NCBI GenBank assembly: GCA_947652605.1
Contig: OX393579.1
Coordinates: forward strand, 48,180,970 to 48,244,969
Origin: Elmis aenea
Taxonomy: Eukaryota; Arthropoda; Insecta; Coleoptera; Elmidae
DNA: 64,000 nt
Direction: 5' to 3'
How positions within the stretch are numbered: the stretch's first letter is position 1; each line of letters opens with the position of its first letter. The notes beneath the pieces are model-generated. The model was not told the DNA's origin, ran no database searches, and saw only the letters and a list, made by a program, of their open reading frames with translations. Position numbers and translations under genes: made by a program. Below are positions 1 through 11,030 of the stretch, piece after piece.

Positions 1-595
1 GATCGTCACATTCTAATTTTTATTTTTTAAGAAACTAAACATTAAAAAAGTGCAACAAATAGAACTATTTTTTATTATCAAGTTGTCAGAAAATTTTATT
101 TTTGTTAAAGTTGGTACATACATGGTCTACAACTAATTTTAAGATGAAAAAAAGTTGAATAAAAAGTCAGGATATTTTCCATTTGTTGCAGACTTTAAAT
201 GTTGAAACTTCTTAAAAAATAAAAATTAGAATTTAACCCTCAGAATTTAAACCTAGTTCGGTTTTTAGATTCTTAATAACTTTTTTCGATAAAAATAAAA
301 TTTTCCATTTGTTGCAGACTTTTTAAATGTAAAAATTTCTTAAAAAATAAAAATTGAAATTTGACCGTCAAAATTTAAATCTAGCCTTATTTTGGGATTT
401 TTAAAAACTCTGTCCATAATTTTTTTTGTATCTCTTAAAATATTTCAAAAATCACTAATATGATTTTTTATTGAACTTTTTTCATCTTAAAATTAGTTTT
501 AGACCATGCACCAACTTTGATCAAGAATACAATTTTCTGAGAAACATTATAATAAAAAACTTTTCCATTCGTTGCAGACTTTTTGAATGACGCTG
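1..595. repeat. Truncated palindromic repeat with internal direct repeats
   Basis: Inverted segments lie near 109-155 and 472-515 (a block reading ctaattttaagatgaaaaaa and its complement). The phrase ccatttgttgcagac, followed by similar 3' sequence, recurs near 180, 305 and (as ccattcgttgcagac) 563. The right end reads gacgctgtata, like the TA-flanked termini of other elements here. The left end is outside the window. No coding capacity was seen. Confidence 0.45.
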
Positions 596-2732
596 TATAT
601 TAATAATCTCCTAAAAATAAAATGATTGTTAAAAAACCTATTGTTAATCTAGATTTCACACGATATTTTACTGCCCTTTTAAATAACCTGAATGTTAAAA
701 AAAAAACTGAAAGTGCTATATCACTCAAAATTTTCGTAAAAATGTAAATATTTTGAAAACTGTTGACTTTAGACCCATATAACCTTTTACATTTATTAAA
801 GTAAATTTTAAGACAAATTCAAAAATGTAAAAATATACAGATGTTCTATTCAAAATTTCAAAGTTTGAGTCCGTTTCCGGTTGAACCGGAAGTCGCATTG
901 CAACCTTAATATTTCCATCGAATCCGAAAAATACCATAACGCTCAGATACAGATATTTCTTTGTTATATCTGCAATAGTATTTTAGATATTTGTATTTTT
1001 AACTGTCACACTGACAGTTGCTTATATCGTGTACTTTGATACGATAGTTGCTTATATCGAGTGTTGCTTTTAACGCGAGTTGCTTATATCGTGGGTTGCT
1101 TATAACGCGAGCTCACTGTAGTAATAATAAGTAAAAAAACCATAAATTATTATGAAAGGTAAAAAATATCTTAAATCATTTAATTTTTCTTTTTTTTTGG
1201 GTTGAATTATGTTCAGCCAGGGTACCTCTATAAACAGGCGCTGGACAAGTTTCTATTGTATATACGGTCGAGTTTCGCTTACCACTAGGCTGCGACCTCC
1301 AGATTTTATATAGTTTGCATGGAGATCATGGGCCGTTGTACACATTTTATTTTTTTCTTACATGTTCAGAGTGTTTAAGTGTGATACAAGACTTTAGAAG
1401 ACATTAATGATAGTTGTGTACGTTATTACCATACGTAAATTTCATAAGTTAAGTTAATTACAATTATTTTTTTAATTTTTAAGAAATTGTGCATCGTAAT
1501 TATCAGTCGACATCAATTTAATAGCACTGATTGGAATTAATAATGTAATTTTGTCATAAAATATGAAATTAAATTGATGAATCTATACTTTTCAGTTGCT
1601 CATTGGACTTTAAAACAGGAATTAAGTAAGCAATTGTTTGAAACTTAATTATCATAATTAATTAAAGATGCTTAATATTCGTATCAACACATTTATCTAT
1701 CTTGAAAACAGAGATTTGTGTGGCATAGAATTAGCTAAATTTTGGGATTTCAATATAAATTTAAAAATCAAAGCCGTTATTAAATAATTTTGTTAAGTTA
1801 GGTATGTATTAGGATTCTTCATTTGATAAATATCATTGAATTAAAAATATTTTTGTAAACTTAAAAATAAAAAATATGTTTATTATAACGTCTTGTTTTT
1901 TATTCCTAAAAAGCAGGGCTCGAAACCGAAAAAGTTTGGTTAACGATTTTTTTTTTCATAAAAAAACTGCGTTACTGTAAAAAACCGATTTAACTTTTAA
2001 ACAGGTTTTGTAACCGGTTTTTGACATTATTTAGAATAGGAATGCAAATTATGAAAAGATATTATCTATTTATAATTTTATAATATATGTACAATCAAGC
2101 GTTCAGTAACGACTTCTGGTAAACTTAATCGCATTTAATACAGATAATGTATTTTTTTAAAGTAGTTTTTATCATTTTTTTGGTTTTTTTAATGCCGGTT
2201 TTTAATTATTTTGGTTAAAGTTACCGTTTTTTTGCCAATTAAAATAACTGTTTTGGTTAAAAATCACTTATACGAAAACAAAAACCGGTTTAAAAAACCG
2301 GTTTCTTACTCTGCTAAAGTAAGTACAGCAACATATTGTTACAACTATCGTCCACACAAAAAAACATTGTTATGACAAGGTGTTTTAAATTCTTTTATGT
2401 ACGCTGCGTGTATCATGGGTTGCATGCTTACAGTGGAAATACGCGCTCCGTAAAGGTTTTTTAAACATTAATAGCTAATAACAATTATTAACCCTTCATT
2501 TTACTCACTTTTTAGTTGCTATACTTACTATTGCATCTATTTCCGAATACTAATTGAATTTTTACCCTCAAATATCGTTCAAAAATTGAATTATTAAAAG
2601 AAATCCTATATAATCCCATTGCCGCTATGAGAAATTTGGAGGGTTTTATTAAACATTTAATTTTTTGTAATTGTTAAATAAAATTTGGTTTTGAGTTGTT
2701 TTAAAAAAAAAAGTAATTAATAGGCCCATATA
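596..2732. other. AT-rich non-coding stretch left of the family A element
   Basis: No exon was recognised, including any that would continue the IDH3B-like protein. The 725-937 segment shares a cttccggttcaaccggaa-type word with the element at 36.4 kb, and 1900-2300 is rich in aaccggttt words. Part of the stretch is probably IDH3B-like intron or downstream sequence. Confidence 0.4.
1017..1112. repeat. Short degenerate tandem repeat of gttgcttatatcg
   Basis: About five imperfect units starting gttgcttatatcg or gttgcttwtaacgcg follow each other between 1017 and 1112. Unit spacing varies. No gene is associated. Confidence 0.55.
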
Positions 2733-3782
2733 CAGGGTGTTTCTTAAGTATTGCAAAAAAATTCAGGAGGTGATTCGTTATTTCATAAAAAAAAATTCCT
2801 TAGAAGTCTCCTTTCGAAGTTACACCCCCTAAAGGGGTGCGGTAAAATTAGGTTTTTATTTTATTTCTCAAATTTGGATTAATGTAGGAGAATGATATTT
2901 AGTAGATTTTTTATACTTATTAAGTTTCCCATAGTAATATTTTTAATCATCTCCCACATCCACAGCGGGCTGTAAAGTGCGACCCCTGTTGGTTTTCTTA
3001 TCAGAACTTTTTGGTGGGTTAAAATTTTTTAATTAAAAATATTTTTCTTTAAAGCTTGATTTATTTAGAAACTTTATTTATTCTCTAGCTTATCTCGTAA
3101 AACCTACCGTTTTTGAGTAGAAAATAAAATGAGTAAACATGAACCATCAAATATTCCAATATAAAACGATTCATTTTGGTGGTTGCCATGGTTTGTTTAT
3201 GTTCATGTTGGATAGAATTGACGGGTGTGGTGCATTTTAAGGTTAACGCGGCGACAACGCTATAACGCCTGTCAATTCTACCCAACATGAACATAAACAA
3301 ACCATGGAAACCACCAAAATGAATCGTTTTATATTGGAATATTTGATGGTTCATGTTTACTTATTTTATTTTTTACTCAAAAACGGTAGGTTTTACGAGA
3401 TAAACTAAACAATAAAAAAAGTTTCTAAATAAATCAAGCTTTAAAGAAAAATATTTTTAATTAAAAAATTTTAACCCACCAAAAAGTTCTGATAAGAAAA
3501 CCAACAGGGGTCGCACTTTTCAGTCCCCTGTGGATGTGGGAGATGATTAAAAATATTACTATGGGAAACCTTTTAATAAGTATAAATCATCTACTAAATA
3601 TTAGTTTCCTAAATTTATCCAAATTTGAGAAATAAAATAAAAACCTAATTTTACCACAAACCTTTAGGGGGGTGTAACTTCGAAAGGAGACGTCTAAGGA
3701 TTTTTTTTTATGAAAGACCCCCTTTAATTTTCGATAAGGAATCACCTCCTGAATTTTTTTGCAATACTTAAGAAACACCCTG
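2733..3782. mobile_element. Family A long palindromic element (MITE-like), in IDH3B-like intron 3
   Basis: Ends are CAGGGTGTTTCTTAAG on the left and its complement on the right, with TATA on both outer sides, so a TA (or TATA) target duplication. The arms are complementary for nearly the whole 1,050 bp, with a small centre near 3230-3260. No transposase is present; apparent reading frames over the arms are by-products of the palindrome. It lies in the same transcription unit as the IDH3B-like exons, just after the exon 3 donor at 3802. A half copy lies at 50079-50548. Confidence 0.85.
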
Positions 3783-3803
3783 TATAATATTTTTCATACC
3801 TAC

Positions 3804-4788
3804 CTCAGCACAGCTTTTCAGAAATAAACCGTCACCGAGTTTCATAATATTTGCTTTATGCACACACGTTACTCTCGGTATTTCAGTTAACGTAGCATAA
3901 TCGAAAGCAAATTTTGCAATTCTTCGAGATTTAGTAGCCGTAATTATTTTTAAACATTCCACAACGCCTTTAACCGACTCATTTTCTAACGCTGAATATT
4001 CACCCTCAGTGAATTCTCGAATTATCGAACAATTTACATTTTTATGACGAGTTTCGAAACCTGGAATGGATTTAATTTGCACTAGATTGGCATACAAGTC
4101 CAAAGATGTTCTCAGTTGCATATTCAGCGTTTTTAATTCTCCTATTTTACTGTAGCTTGGAGTTCCCGTGGTAGATTTAAGACATACTCCATTTTTCTTG
4201 ATTGATTTTACAACTATATCTAGAGGAACACTCTTTTTTGGATTCAGCTCTGAAATATGATATTCCTCAAATTCCATAGGAACGGACATGGCTTTAAAAA
4301 CTTGTTGAACGGATTTCATCAATTCAGGCCCTACACCATCTCCAGGAATCACTGTACATGTTATTTTATGTGCTAATTTCGTATCAACAGGCTGGAAATG
4401 TATGTATTAACATTATTACATGTAATTTATTTTGAGCAAAACTTACTTTCGTGTTGAGAATAATAGAAGAATGTATATTTCTCAAACTCCCACCTTGAAA
4501 TATCTAAAAAAAGAAACACATACAAGGATAGTTTTATGACTTAACTAACTACATGTAATAAGATTAATTCTTATATGGGCTCCTAAAATAAATTTAAATA
4601 ATATTTAAATGGAAAATATTTTGTCAAAAACCCAAATTTCAGAAAGTGCAAATAATATTATGCTATTGACTCAGTACGATAGGTGGTAAATATGCTCGAT
4701 CTACATAAAAACATTGAAATCATAAGGAAATTGGAATTTAATAAGAATATACCTCAAAAAATAATCGAGTTTTGCACATGAGAGACAT
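3804..4788 (-). CDS. IDH3B: NAD-dependent isocitrate dehydrogenase regulatory subunit, beta-like, mitochondrial (first three coding exons, 3' part missing)
   Basis: Regulatory subunit of the mitochondrial NAD-isocitrate dehydrogenase of the TCA cycle. Three coding exons join in phase 0: 4753-4788 (MSLMCKTRLFFE, donor GAG|GTATAT), 4447-4503 (19 codons, donor GTAAGT) and 3804-4391 (196 codons, donor GAG|GTAGGT). They give 227 residues. The first ~31 are basic and hydroxylated with one acidic residue, as in a mitochondrial presequence. IPGDGVGPEL (46-55), TEGEYS (159-164), KIITATKSRRIAKFAFDYAT and VHKANIMKLGDGLF (208-221) are family motifs. GELKTLNMQLR and the spacing resemble the beta subunit most, although LRTSLDLYAN is also gamma-like. 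The family is usually about 370 residues, so roughly 150 C-terminal residues must lie further left. The start at 4788 is preferred because an in-frame GTG inside exon 3 would lose the presequence. The neighbour, CkIalpha, diverges from it. Odd: F replaces the polar residue before TEGEYS. Confidence 0.88.
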
Positions 4789-5050
4789 ATTTAGTTGCTT
4801 TAATTGTAAACAATTTGACATTCTCTTTGATTGCTTTGATTTCGAAGTAATGAAATATGTTTAAATAATGTTGCCAAATTGAAATAATAAAAAAGTGTTT
4901 AATGTTTTGTGTGTGTTACATGATTTTGGGTTTTAGGCCGAAATACCATAAAAATTTAGTTTGGTATAAATTAAGACATCTATCATTTTAAAATTGTACT
5001 AACGTTTCTGTATTTGCATTTCAATTCCGCCAGAGTACGCGTGTTTCGCG

Positions 5051-5058
5051 TGACGTCA
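5051..5058. promoter_or_regulatory. CRE palindrome TGACGTCA (CREB/ATF/bZIP site)
   Basis: A perfect 8-bp CRE in the context cgcgTGACGTCAcaaa lies 140 bp upstream of the CkIalpha ATG and 263 bp upstream of the IDH3B-like ATG. CRE sites close to start sites are a known class of constitutive or cAMP-responsive promoter element. Use by either gene is inferred. Confidence 0.55.
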
Positions 5059-5066
5059 CAAAACGT

Positions 5067-5072
5067 TCAGTC
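5067..5072 (+). promoter_or_regulatory. Possible arthropod initiator TCAGTC for CkIalpha
   Basis: TCAGTC matches the arthropod initiator consensus TCAKTY and lies just downstream of the CRE. Initiation there would give a 5' UTR of about 129 nt. Six-base matches occur by chance, so position relative to the CRE and ATG is the main support. Confidence 0.3.
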
Positions 5073-5197
5073 AGCCAAGTAGAGAAATGTCGGCGTGTTG
5101 CAAGAACAAGTGATAGTTGTGCACAAAAAATATTTGTGGCTCGGCGTTCAAAATTATAAAATTTTTATTAGAAAAAAGACAGTTATCAAATTTCATT

Positions 5198-6150
5198 ATG
5201 GCGTCGTCGACGACCGTTAAAAGTGAATTTATAGTTGGTGGAAAATACCGTTTAGTTCGCAAAATCGGTAGTGGATCGTTTGGTGACATTTACTTGGGCA
5301 TCAATATCACAAATGGAGAGGTAAATATCTTTGAAATTAACGGTTCTCATTGTCACTGCAAACGTCTGTCACATACAGTCTCATTTACAAAACATATTTT
5401 TCTTACTCGTGTTATGTAAAATGTCGAGTTCTGGAGACAAGAGTGTTCCTACTTTGGCAGCCATATCGCTCTGCATGCAGTTGGTTCTTTATTTACTACT
5501 ATTGTGTTCATGGCAGCTAAACCTTTCAAAAATTAAAAATCCATAATCATTTACATGCGTAAAATCGTCTGATACGGATTTGTTGTAAAGAACCCTCATG
5601 ATTTTGTAACGGTTTCAAAGTAGGTTAAACCACCAGGATATAATATTAAGCTACTTTACAACACATTTCGCAATTATTGTTATTTAACGACTTTATTGTA
5701 CACCATAGCTTTTAGATTCTTATGCCTTCACGTCTTTTTAGTATTAATTTAAACATAAATTTGCTTGATATGCCCCCTAAACAGATAAGTTTCTCCGAAA
5801 CAGGTGTATATTTCTTTAAAATAATTTACTTCCTCGAACCATTGAATATCTTGCAGTAACATATTTTGTATAAAAAATTAATCACTTCACCACCTACAAA
5901 GACCGTTCTCTTAATCTGTGTTATACAATCAAGGACAATGATTATAATATGTATTAAAGGACAGTTGTCCAGCAAAAAGTGCTATACATAACTTTGTGGT
6001 TACATTAATGTCTTAGAATTAATTCTTAATGTTGTTTCGGCAGGAGGTAGCTGTCAAATTGGAGTCAATTAGAGCAAGACATCCACAGCTATTATACGAG
6101 AGCAAATTATATAAAATATTGCATGGCGGAATCGGTATTCCACATATCAG
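5198..6150 (+). CDS. CkIalpha: Casein kinase I alpha (first two coding exons)
   Basis: Ser/Thr kinase of the CK1 family; in animals it primes beta-catenin/Armadillo and Ci/Gli phosphorylation in Wnt and Hedgehog signalling. Exon 1 is 5198-5320 (41 codons, donor GAG|GTAAAT) and exon 2 is 6044-6150 (107 nt, acceptor CGGCAG, donor CAG|GTAAGA, ending in phase 2). Together they encode the kinase N-lobe to residue 76 plus two bases of an Arg codon. Visible landmarks are [20 protein letters not shown] (11-30) with glycine loop GSGSFG at 24-29, the VAVK lysine at position 46, and [17 protein letters not shown] with the alphaC glutamate at position 60. This N-terminus is the CK1alpha type and not delta/epsilon. 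The catalytic loop and DFG exons are absent from the window, leaving a second intron over 57 kb long. Exon 1 begins only 409 bp from the divergent IDH3B-like start. Confidence 0.93.
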
Positions 6151-6984
6151 GTAAGATTCACCTTTTTTGTTATTAAGGTTATCTTATTAGTAAAAAACAT
6201 GACCAAAATATTTAATTTAACTGCAGTGCCCACTAAAGTAGCTTAAAAAACAAACAAATTGGTCTGATTTCATGCTCATCGCTAACAAGCTTATTGAAGT
6301 TTGTCGTGTTACTTACGGTTTACATATTTTTATTATTCGATACGTCAGTTACAGTTTCCAAATATTTTTCACATGTACCAGTTTTACTGTCGAAATATCC
6401 TTAAGTAAATTGTGTATGCTCTTGTTGTGTACCATTACCAACATTAAAAAATTAGTGAATATTTTCCCCCAAGATGTTTTTTTTTTTGTTAATAAGTTGA
6501 ATTACAATTTATTTATGGTAAAGAAATTATAGCTTATTTAAAAATGACCGTAGTGAGAATTATTAATGGTGTAACGACTATATACTTTGAAGTTGACGTT
6601 TAAACATTCCTTAAGTAGTTACGATGAGGAAATAAAGTTTTAAGTTTATTTACTAATTGATTGTTTGTTATTCTACTTTAAAGGCAAGATTTGTTTTGCA
6701 TTTGACAATCAAAAAATTCTGCAGTGAAAATTATTCGTTGTAAATATTTATTTTATGTTGCTAGTAGCTACAAATTTAATTAATAATTTAAATAATACAA
6801 ATTAATATGGAGCATTTTCTTAAAGAAGATATTCAGGGTAACAAATGAACACTGTTGAGTTATGTGTAAGCGATAAGAATAACGTTGTAACTTTGGAGTA
6901 AAGTACCGTTTACAATTTTGCAAGGTAACGTTGTTGCTTTATAGTACATATTTATTTGGTTAGTTTAGAAGCGAGCAATTTGTC

Positions 6985-7700
6985 GGGAAATGTGGGCAGA
7001 ATGGGCTATTTAAAGTTTTAGAACTTATATTTTATATCAAATAAAAGCAATATTTTCGTTTGGTGAGGTCAATCGCTTTATTATCAAATAAAGAACTTTA
7101 AACGATTTGTGAATAACGATTTAGTAATATAGGTACAAGTTGAAAGAAATACATGAAAATTGCCCCGTTTTGTCCCATAGGTGGAGCAAGATGGGGTACT
7201 TTTCTCTTTTAGTAATATAATTCTTTTAGTGATGTAATATGAAATGCTACTTTTTCTCTAATGGAAAATCATTTTTTACAATTAATACAAACGTGTGCAG
7301 CATCGTCTTCATCACTCTCAAGCCCCACACAAGCAGGGGCGGATCTACATAGGGACTAATAGAGCTTAAGCCCTGGGCCCCCAAGTATCAAGGGCCCACA
7401 AATATTGAATTATTATCATACATTTTTAATACTTTTTCATTAACAATGAGCACTTATCGTATAGTAAAAAATAGTTTATACATATTAATAATGATAATTT
7501 AAACCCCAATTTAAAGATTCTTAATCTAATAAAAAATAAGCCCTAGGCCCCGAAAAACCTAGATCCTCCCCTGCACACAAGACTTTTTTTTAAATCGGTT
7601 TCTTCTTTATTACTACATAATGGAGTCATTGAACGATTAGGTCTATAGATTTTGCTAACTTTGTTGGGTGCCTTTTTGGAAGGCATGCACACGGAACAAG
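6985..7700 (-). mobile_element. Fragment of a DNA transposon 3' region (pogo/Tigger-like guess), interrupted by a hAT MITE
   Basis: 6985-7080 closely matches 54405-54490 (shared atattttatatcaaata and caatattttcgttt words), and 7590-7690 matches 55310-55435. The minus strand reads MPSKKAPNKVSKIYRP..., paralleled at 55.4 kb by MPTKKAPTKVGNTCRT.... After the MITE it continues LESDEDDAAHVCINCKK then stop, a tail like the acidic/cysteine C-termini of some pogo-type transposases. No catalytic domain is visible, so the class is uncertain. Confidence 0.4.
7334..7573. mobile_element. hAT-type MITE with 8-bp target duplication
   Basis: A 240-bp element is bounded by CAGGGGCGGATCTA and TAGATCCTCCCCTG, a 14-bp inverted repeat with one mismatch. 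It is flanked on both sides by an identical 8-bp duplication, CACACAAG (7326-7333 and 7574-7581). An 8-bp duplication with CAGGG-type ends is characteristic of hAT insertions. It interrupts the transposon fragment at 6985-7700. Confidence 0.85.
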
Positions 7701-8236
7701 TTTTGTATCCTGAAGTGTGGATTCTAAATAATTATTTAAAATGTGCATTTGTAGGCCCCCTGGTGTCAAAAATTGGTACCTATTGAATTAGCTTCTGTTT
7801 GTCTGTCTGTTCACACGTTTATAAATTTTGAGCATAATAAGTCATAATAACTTTTAGTGCAAATAAGTCTTATCAAAAATTCTCAGTTTTATACAATTAA
7901 TAATTGTAATTAATTATCACATATGAAGAGGGTGTTACGCAAAACAAGGAATGCCATTTTTAACCGATTTGGAGATATTGAACTAATTATTATAGTTTTA
8001 ATATGAATTATTTTTCACATTCGTTGATTAACACTCATTTATAATAACATAATCCATAGTAAAATAAAGTTTGGTTGATGCAGCTCTATGAACAAAAAAA
8101 TAGTAGACTTTAAAATTGAATTGTGAAGATCAAATAAAAATTGACATTCCTTGTTTTTCCCCAACACCCTTCGTATTTGATATTGTCCAGTTTTGGTTGG
8201 AAAGAAAGCAAATTTGGCTTCTTTTCTGTATTATGC

Positions 8237-8445
8237 AGGGCCTATCACACGGGGGGGGGGGGGGGGGGAGTAGACGGGACTAAGTCCCGGGGCCCGGTGT
8301 TATCAAGGGGGCCCGGATTCGAGCTAATACACAAAATTTTGTTTACAGATACTAGTAAAATTAAATTTAAACCTTTCTAAGACTAATGGGGGGCCCGTTG
8401 TCTATTGTCTCTCCGGGGCCCGAATTTTCTTTAAACGTCCTTGGT
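8237..8445. mobile_element. Diverged relative of the 7.3-kb hAT-type MITE, with an 18-base G run
   Basis: It shares the internal layout of the 7334 element: a cagggc start, then taagtcccggggcccgg and atcaagggggcccg, compared with taagccctgggccccc and atcaagggccc. A homopolymer of 18 G occupies 8251-8268. No clean right end or target duplication was identified. Confidence 0.45.
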
Positions 8446-10008
8446 ATTATGTGATGATTTTGCAACTGAGGCTTTGTTTTTTTTTTGCCCAGCAATAGAA
8501 TGTATCTTATAATTCGCTCGTTTAATTACCAAGTGTTTTCCAGTGTCTGACCTTGTTACATATTTTAATTGATTTAGTGGGTAGACGTTTTTTTATTTAT
8601 TTTAAGATGTAAATGAATGTACATTATGCATTAAGAATTGGTGTGTAAACACAGTGAGCACGTATTCTTTTTCCTTTTTACTCGAGCTAACTGCATTAAT
8701 GCTGCTGCAGTATTCGTTCGTTGTATACTTTAAGCTTGTTAATTAAATCATTTATTTATATACAGTTTTAAGTTTTAATAGTGTATCTTCGTAACTTTCT
8801 TGTTTATACTTTCTAGATATATGCGGTAGAATTTTTAAAAATATAATAATCATCGTACGAAATCTTATTTGCGTTTTATATTTATGTAATTACTCACGTA
8901 GCTACTGGCGCGCAATTAATTGTTTTTTGTTTCATATTAAGCGCGATTTGGTTTTGTCATAGAAGTGAGTCACAGTTTTTTTATTTAAAGAAAGCGATAG
9001 ACATGCGACAAAATTTGTCAGAATCGTATAGTATCAGCGGTTACCTACCTGCTTAGATAATGTAAATAATAATCGGATGTTCATCTAGCACAGCTTTAAA
9101 TTCCCTTTGCGTATCGAATTAATTCTAGGAAACCTGTATCAGCCAATTTGACAACTAAGTTAGATAAAGCTGATCATTGTTTTCGATGTGGAAGTATAAG
9201 TGATGCGATTTTTTTTTAAATCTAGGCTCGATTAGGGAACTCTTCGAAATGTTTGCTAGAGTTTCATGTATAAAATATTTCCAAGAATTGTTGAATCGTT
9301 GCCAGAAATGTTTAGATTTGAATTATATGAACAGATCATCTTATTATTTTTATATGTATTTAGTGGAAATGAAAGATAGTGGTTTTATATTGGTAGGTAC
9401 ACGATTTGTTGCTTCTTATAATGTTTGTAATACGCGGAATTTTGTTGCGTTGTGTCTAAATTTAGTATCAGGCAATGTGCTTTATGAAAGTGCTGTGTTG
9501 GCACGTTTTTGCCTGAAAAAAAAATTACGCTCCAAACAAATGAATCTGACCGGTTATCAATCCATTTGTCGGTGTTTTGTGGCGAATGGAGTTTTCAAAA
9601 ATACTTTTTTTAATGCACCTTGTGGAGCATATTTTTGAAAATGTTTTGCAAAGGACAAACACTGTAAAAGTCAGTTGCTTTAAAAAGTCGTTTGTTGACA
9701 AATTTTCTCAACGTTTTGGTTTTTGGCGTTGAATTTTCAGCCCATTTTATGAGATTGTCTTGTCATTTTCATTGTTTTTTTTTTAGTGATAATAGTAAAA
9801 TAAATCAAATTTCGCGCCAAACGCTGGCAGATACGAAGAAGATCAAGAGACACTTTTTGTTTAGAATAAAATGCGCTACCGAAAAACCAGTTAGGGTTTG
9901 ATTTTGAACAGGGCCGTACTAGTTTTTTATAAAATTTATTGTAACTGAACCCCCACAACTCCGCCACTGATTGCTTGTGGGACTTGACATTCTCACCGAA
10001 TGTGGTAA
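8446..10008. other. No gene recognised
   Basis: AT-rich intronic sequence. A 61-bp segment at 9909-9969 starts CAGGGCCGTACTAG and ends TCCGCCACTG, like a very small or internally deleted hAT-type element, but the flanks do not match. A 129-codon frame at 9249-9638 shows no family motif and biased low-complexity composition. Confidence 0.4.
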
Positions 10009-10212
10009 AAGACAAAAAAGTTATGAGAGAAAAAAGTAATTGGACATTTTCATATTTTTTACTATAACATCTGAAGCACAAGGAATTTTGTACTTTTAAA
10101 AATTGATTGTGGCTCCTTTTATACCAAGGAATAATTCATCTCATTTCAACAAACCTGTATCTCTTATAATAAGCGAAATCCCTATGCTAGAAATATAATC
10201 TGGGACACCCTG
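10009..10212. mobile_element. Right-end fragment of a family B palindromic element
   Basis: It matches 59208-59413 closely (aaaaaagttatgagagaaaa, then cctgtatctcttataataag) and ends TGGGACACCCTG followed by TATA. The left arm is missing. Confidence 0.75.
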
Positions 10213-10550
10213 TATATTATTCATTTAATAAAAATTAATCGCATTCTATTAAGCTTTTCCTATACAAGCACTATAAGATTTATATTCGGAGATTGTGCTC
10301 CCATCACCAATTGGCCGCCGTGCAGATGGTACTGCGTTGACATATAATTTTTTTTAAAACTGTTTTGGTTTAGTATTCCTTTAGTGCGTACTAATGTTTC
10401 AAATTCTATAGCCAGAAAAACGCATATAATAAAATATAGCGCCCATAGGATATAAAACCAAGCAAAGTGGGTTGATTCTGATAACGCCAGGTGGTTAGGA
10501 CTTATGTCTAACCCTAGACTTTCTAACGTTGATAAAAAAAAGTTATTAAT

Positions 10551-11030
10551 AAAATTTCCTTCACCTGACAAATTTGCATTTTCAACCAATCACTAATCTT
10601 AAATCTTCTAGAGACTACCAATAGGAGCAATATTACACGGTAATCATTTTACATTCTCCTTTCAGATGTTGATCCTTCTGTCAAATTTGCGTTTTCGACC
10701 AATAACTAACTCAGATTTCCTAGAAACGACCAATGTGATTAGTCAAAAATATAAGTTTGGAGAGGGAATTAAATATTTTGGTCTTGATAGGTTTTTGACG
10801 AATTTCGGCGACCAGTAGCGTTACTTTAATATGGATTAAACCACACCCCTGACGCACCACTCTGACAGTACTTGTAAAATTTGACATAAAATACATTTAA
10901 TTTGACAGTTAGCTTAGGCGAAGGATATTTTCTGACAAAATATAACTTGTGTATTACAAATAATCTATAATTTTTGACAAATCTTCACTCATGCGTTGAA
11001 TCAGAAAAAATCACTCGTGCACTGCAAATT
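10551..11030 (-). repeat. Four-copy repeat N, copy 1 (reverse orientation)
   Basis: Reverse-oriented match to 24361-24886 and 30280-30836. Diagnostic words, written on its own strand, are acgcaaatttgacag, ctactggtcgccgaaattcg and gtggtgcgtcagg. In all copies the unit is bounded by aaatttccttcac...ctgtcaaatt and aatttgacaggtgaaggaaat, an inverted pair. No coding sequence was seen and the class is unknown. Confidence 0.7.

Larger units (their letters stand above)
4789..5197. promoter_or_regulatory. Divergent intergenic region, candidate bidirectional promoter of IDH3B-like and CkIalpha
   Basis: These 409 bp separate the two start codons of oppositely transcribed genes, so they must contain both 5' UTRs and at least the core promoter elements. 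The CkIalpha-proximal half is locally GC-richer, with CG-rich words around 5030-5100 and a CRE palindrome at 5051. No TATA box at a suitable distance was recognised. The start context of CkIalpha is cattATGg, with a favourable G at +4. Shared regulation is inferred from the arrangement and not shown by the sequence. Confidence 0.6.

Noticed and set aside
3085..3778. Open frames of 63-89 codons inside the family A element
   Set aside because: They lie on complementary arms of a palindrome and encode nothing recognisable.
9249..9638. 129-codon plus-strand open frame
   Set aside because: No domain, low-complexity composition rich in F, Y, C and N, no splice or promoter context; open frames of this size occur by chance in AT-rich sequence.
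10260..10589. 109-codon minus-strand frame with a hydrophobic segment (FAWFYILWALYFIICVFLA)
   Set aside because: It starts inside repeat N and continues into unique sequence. No family motif was recognised, so a membrane-protein exon cannot be supported.
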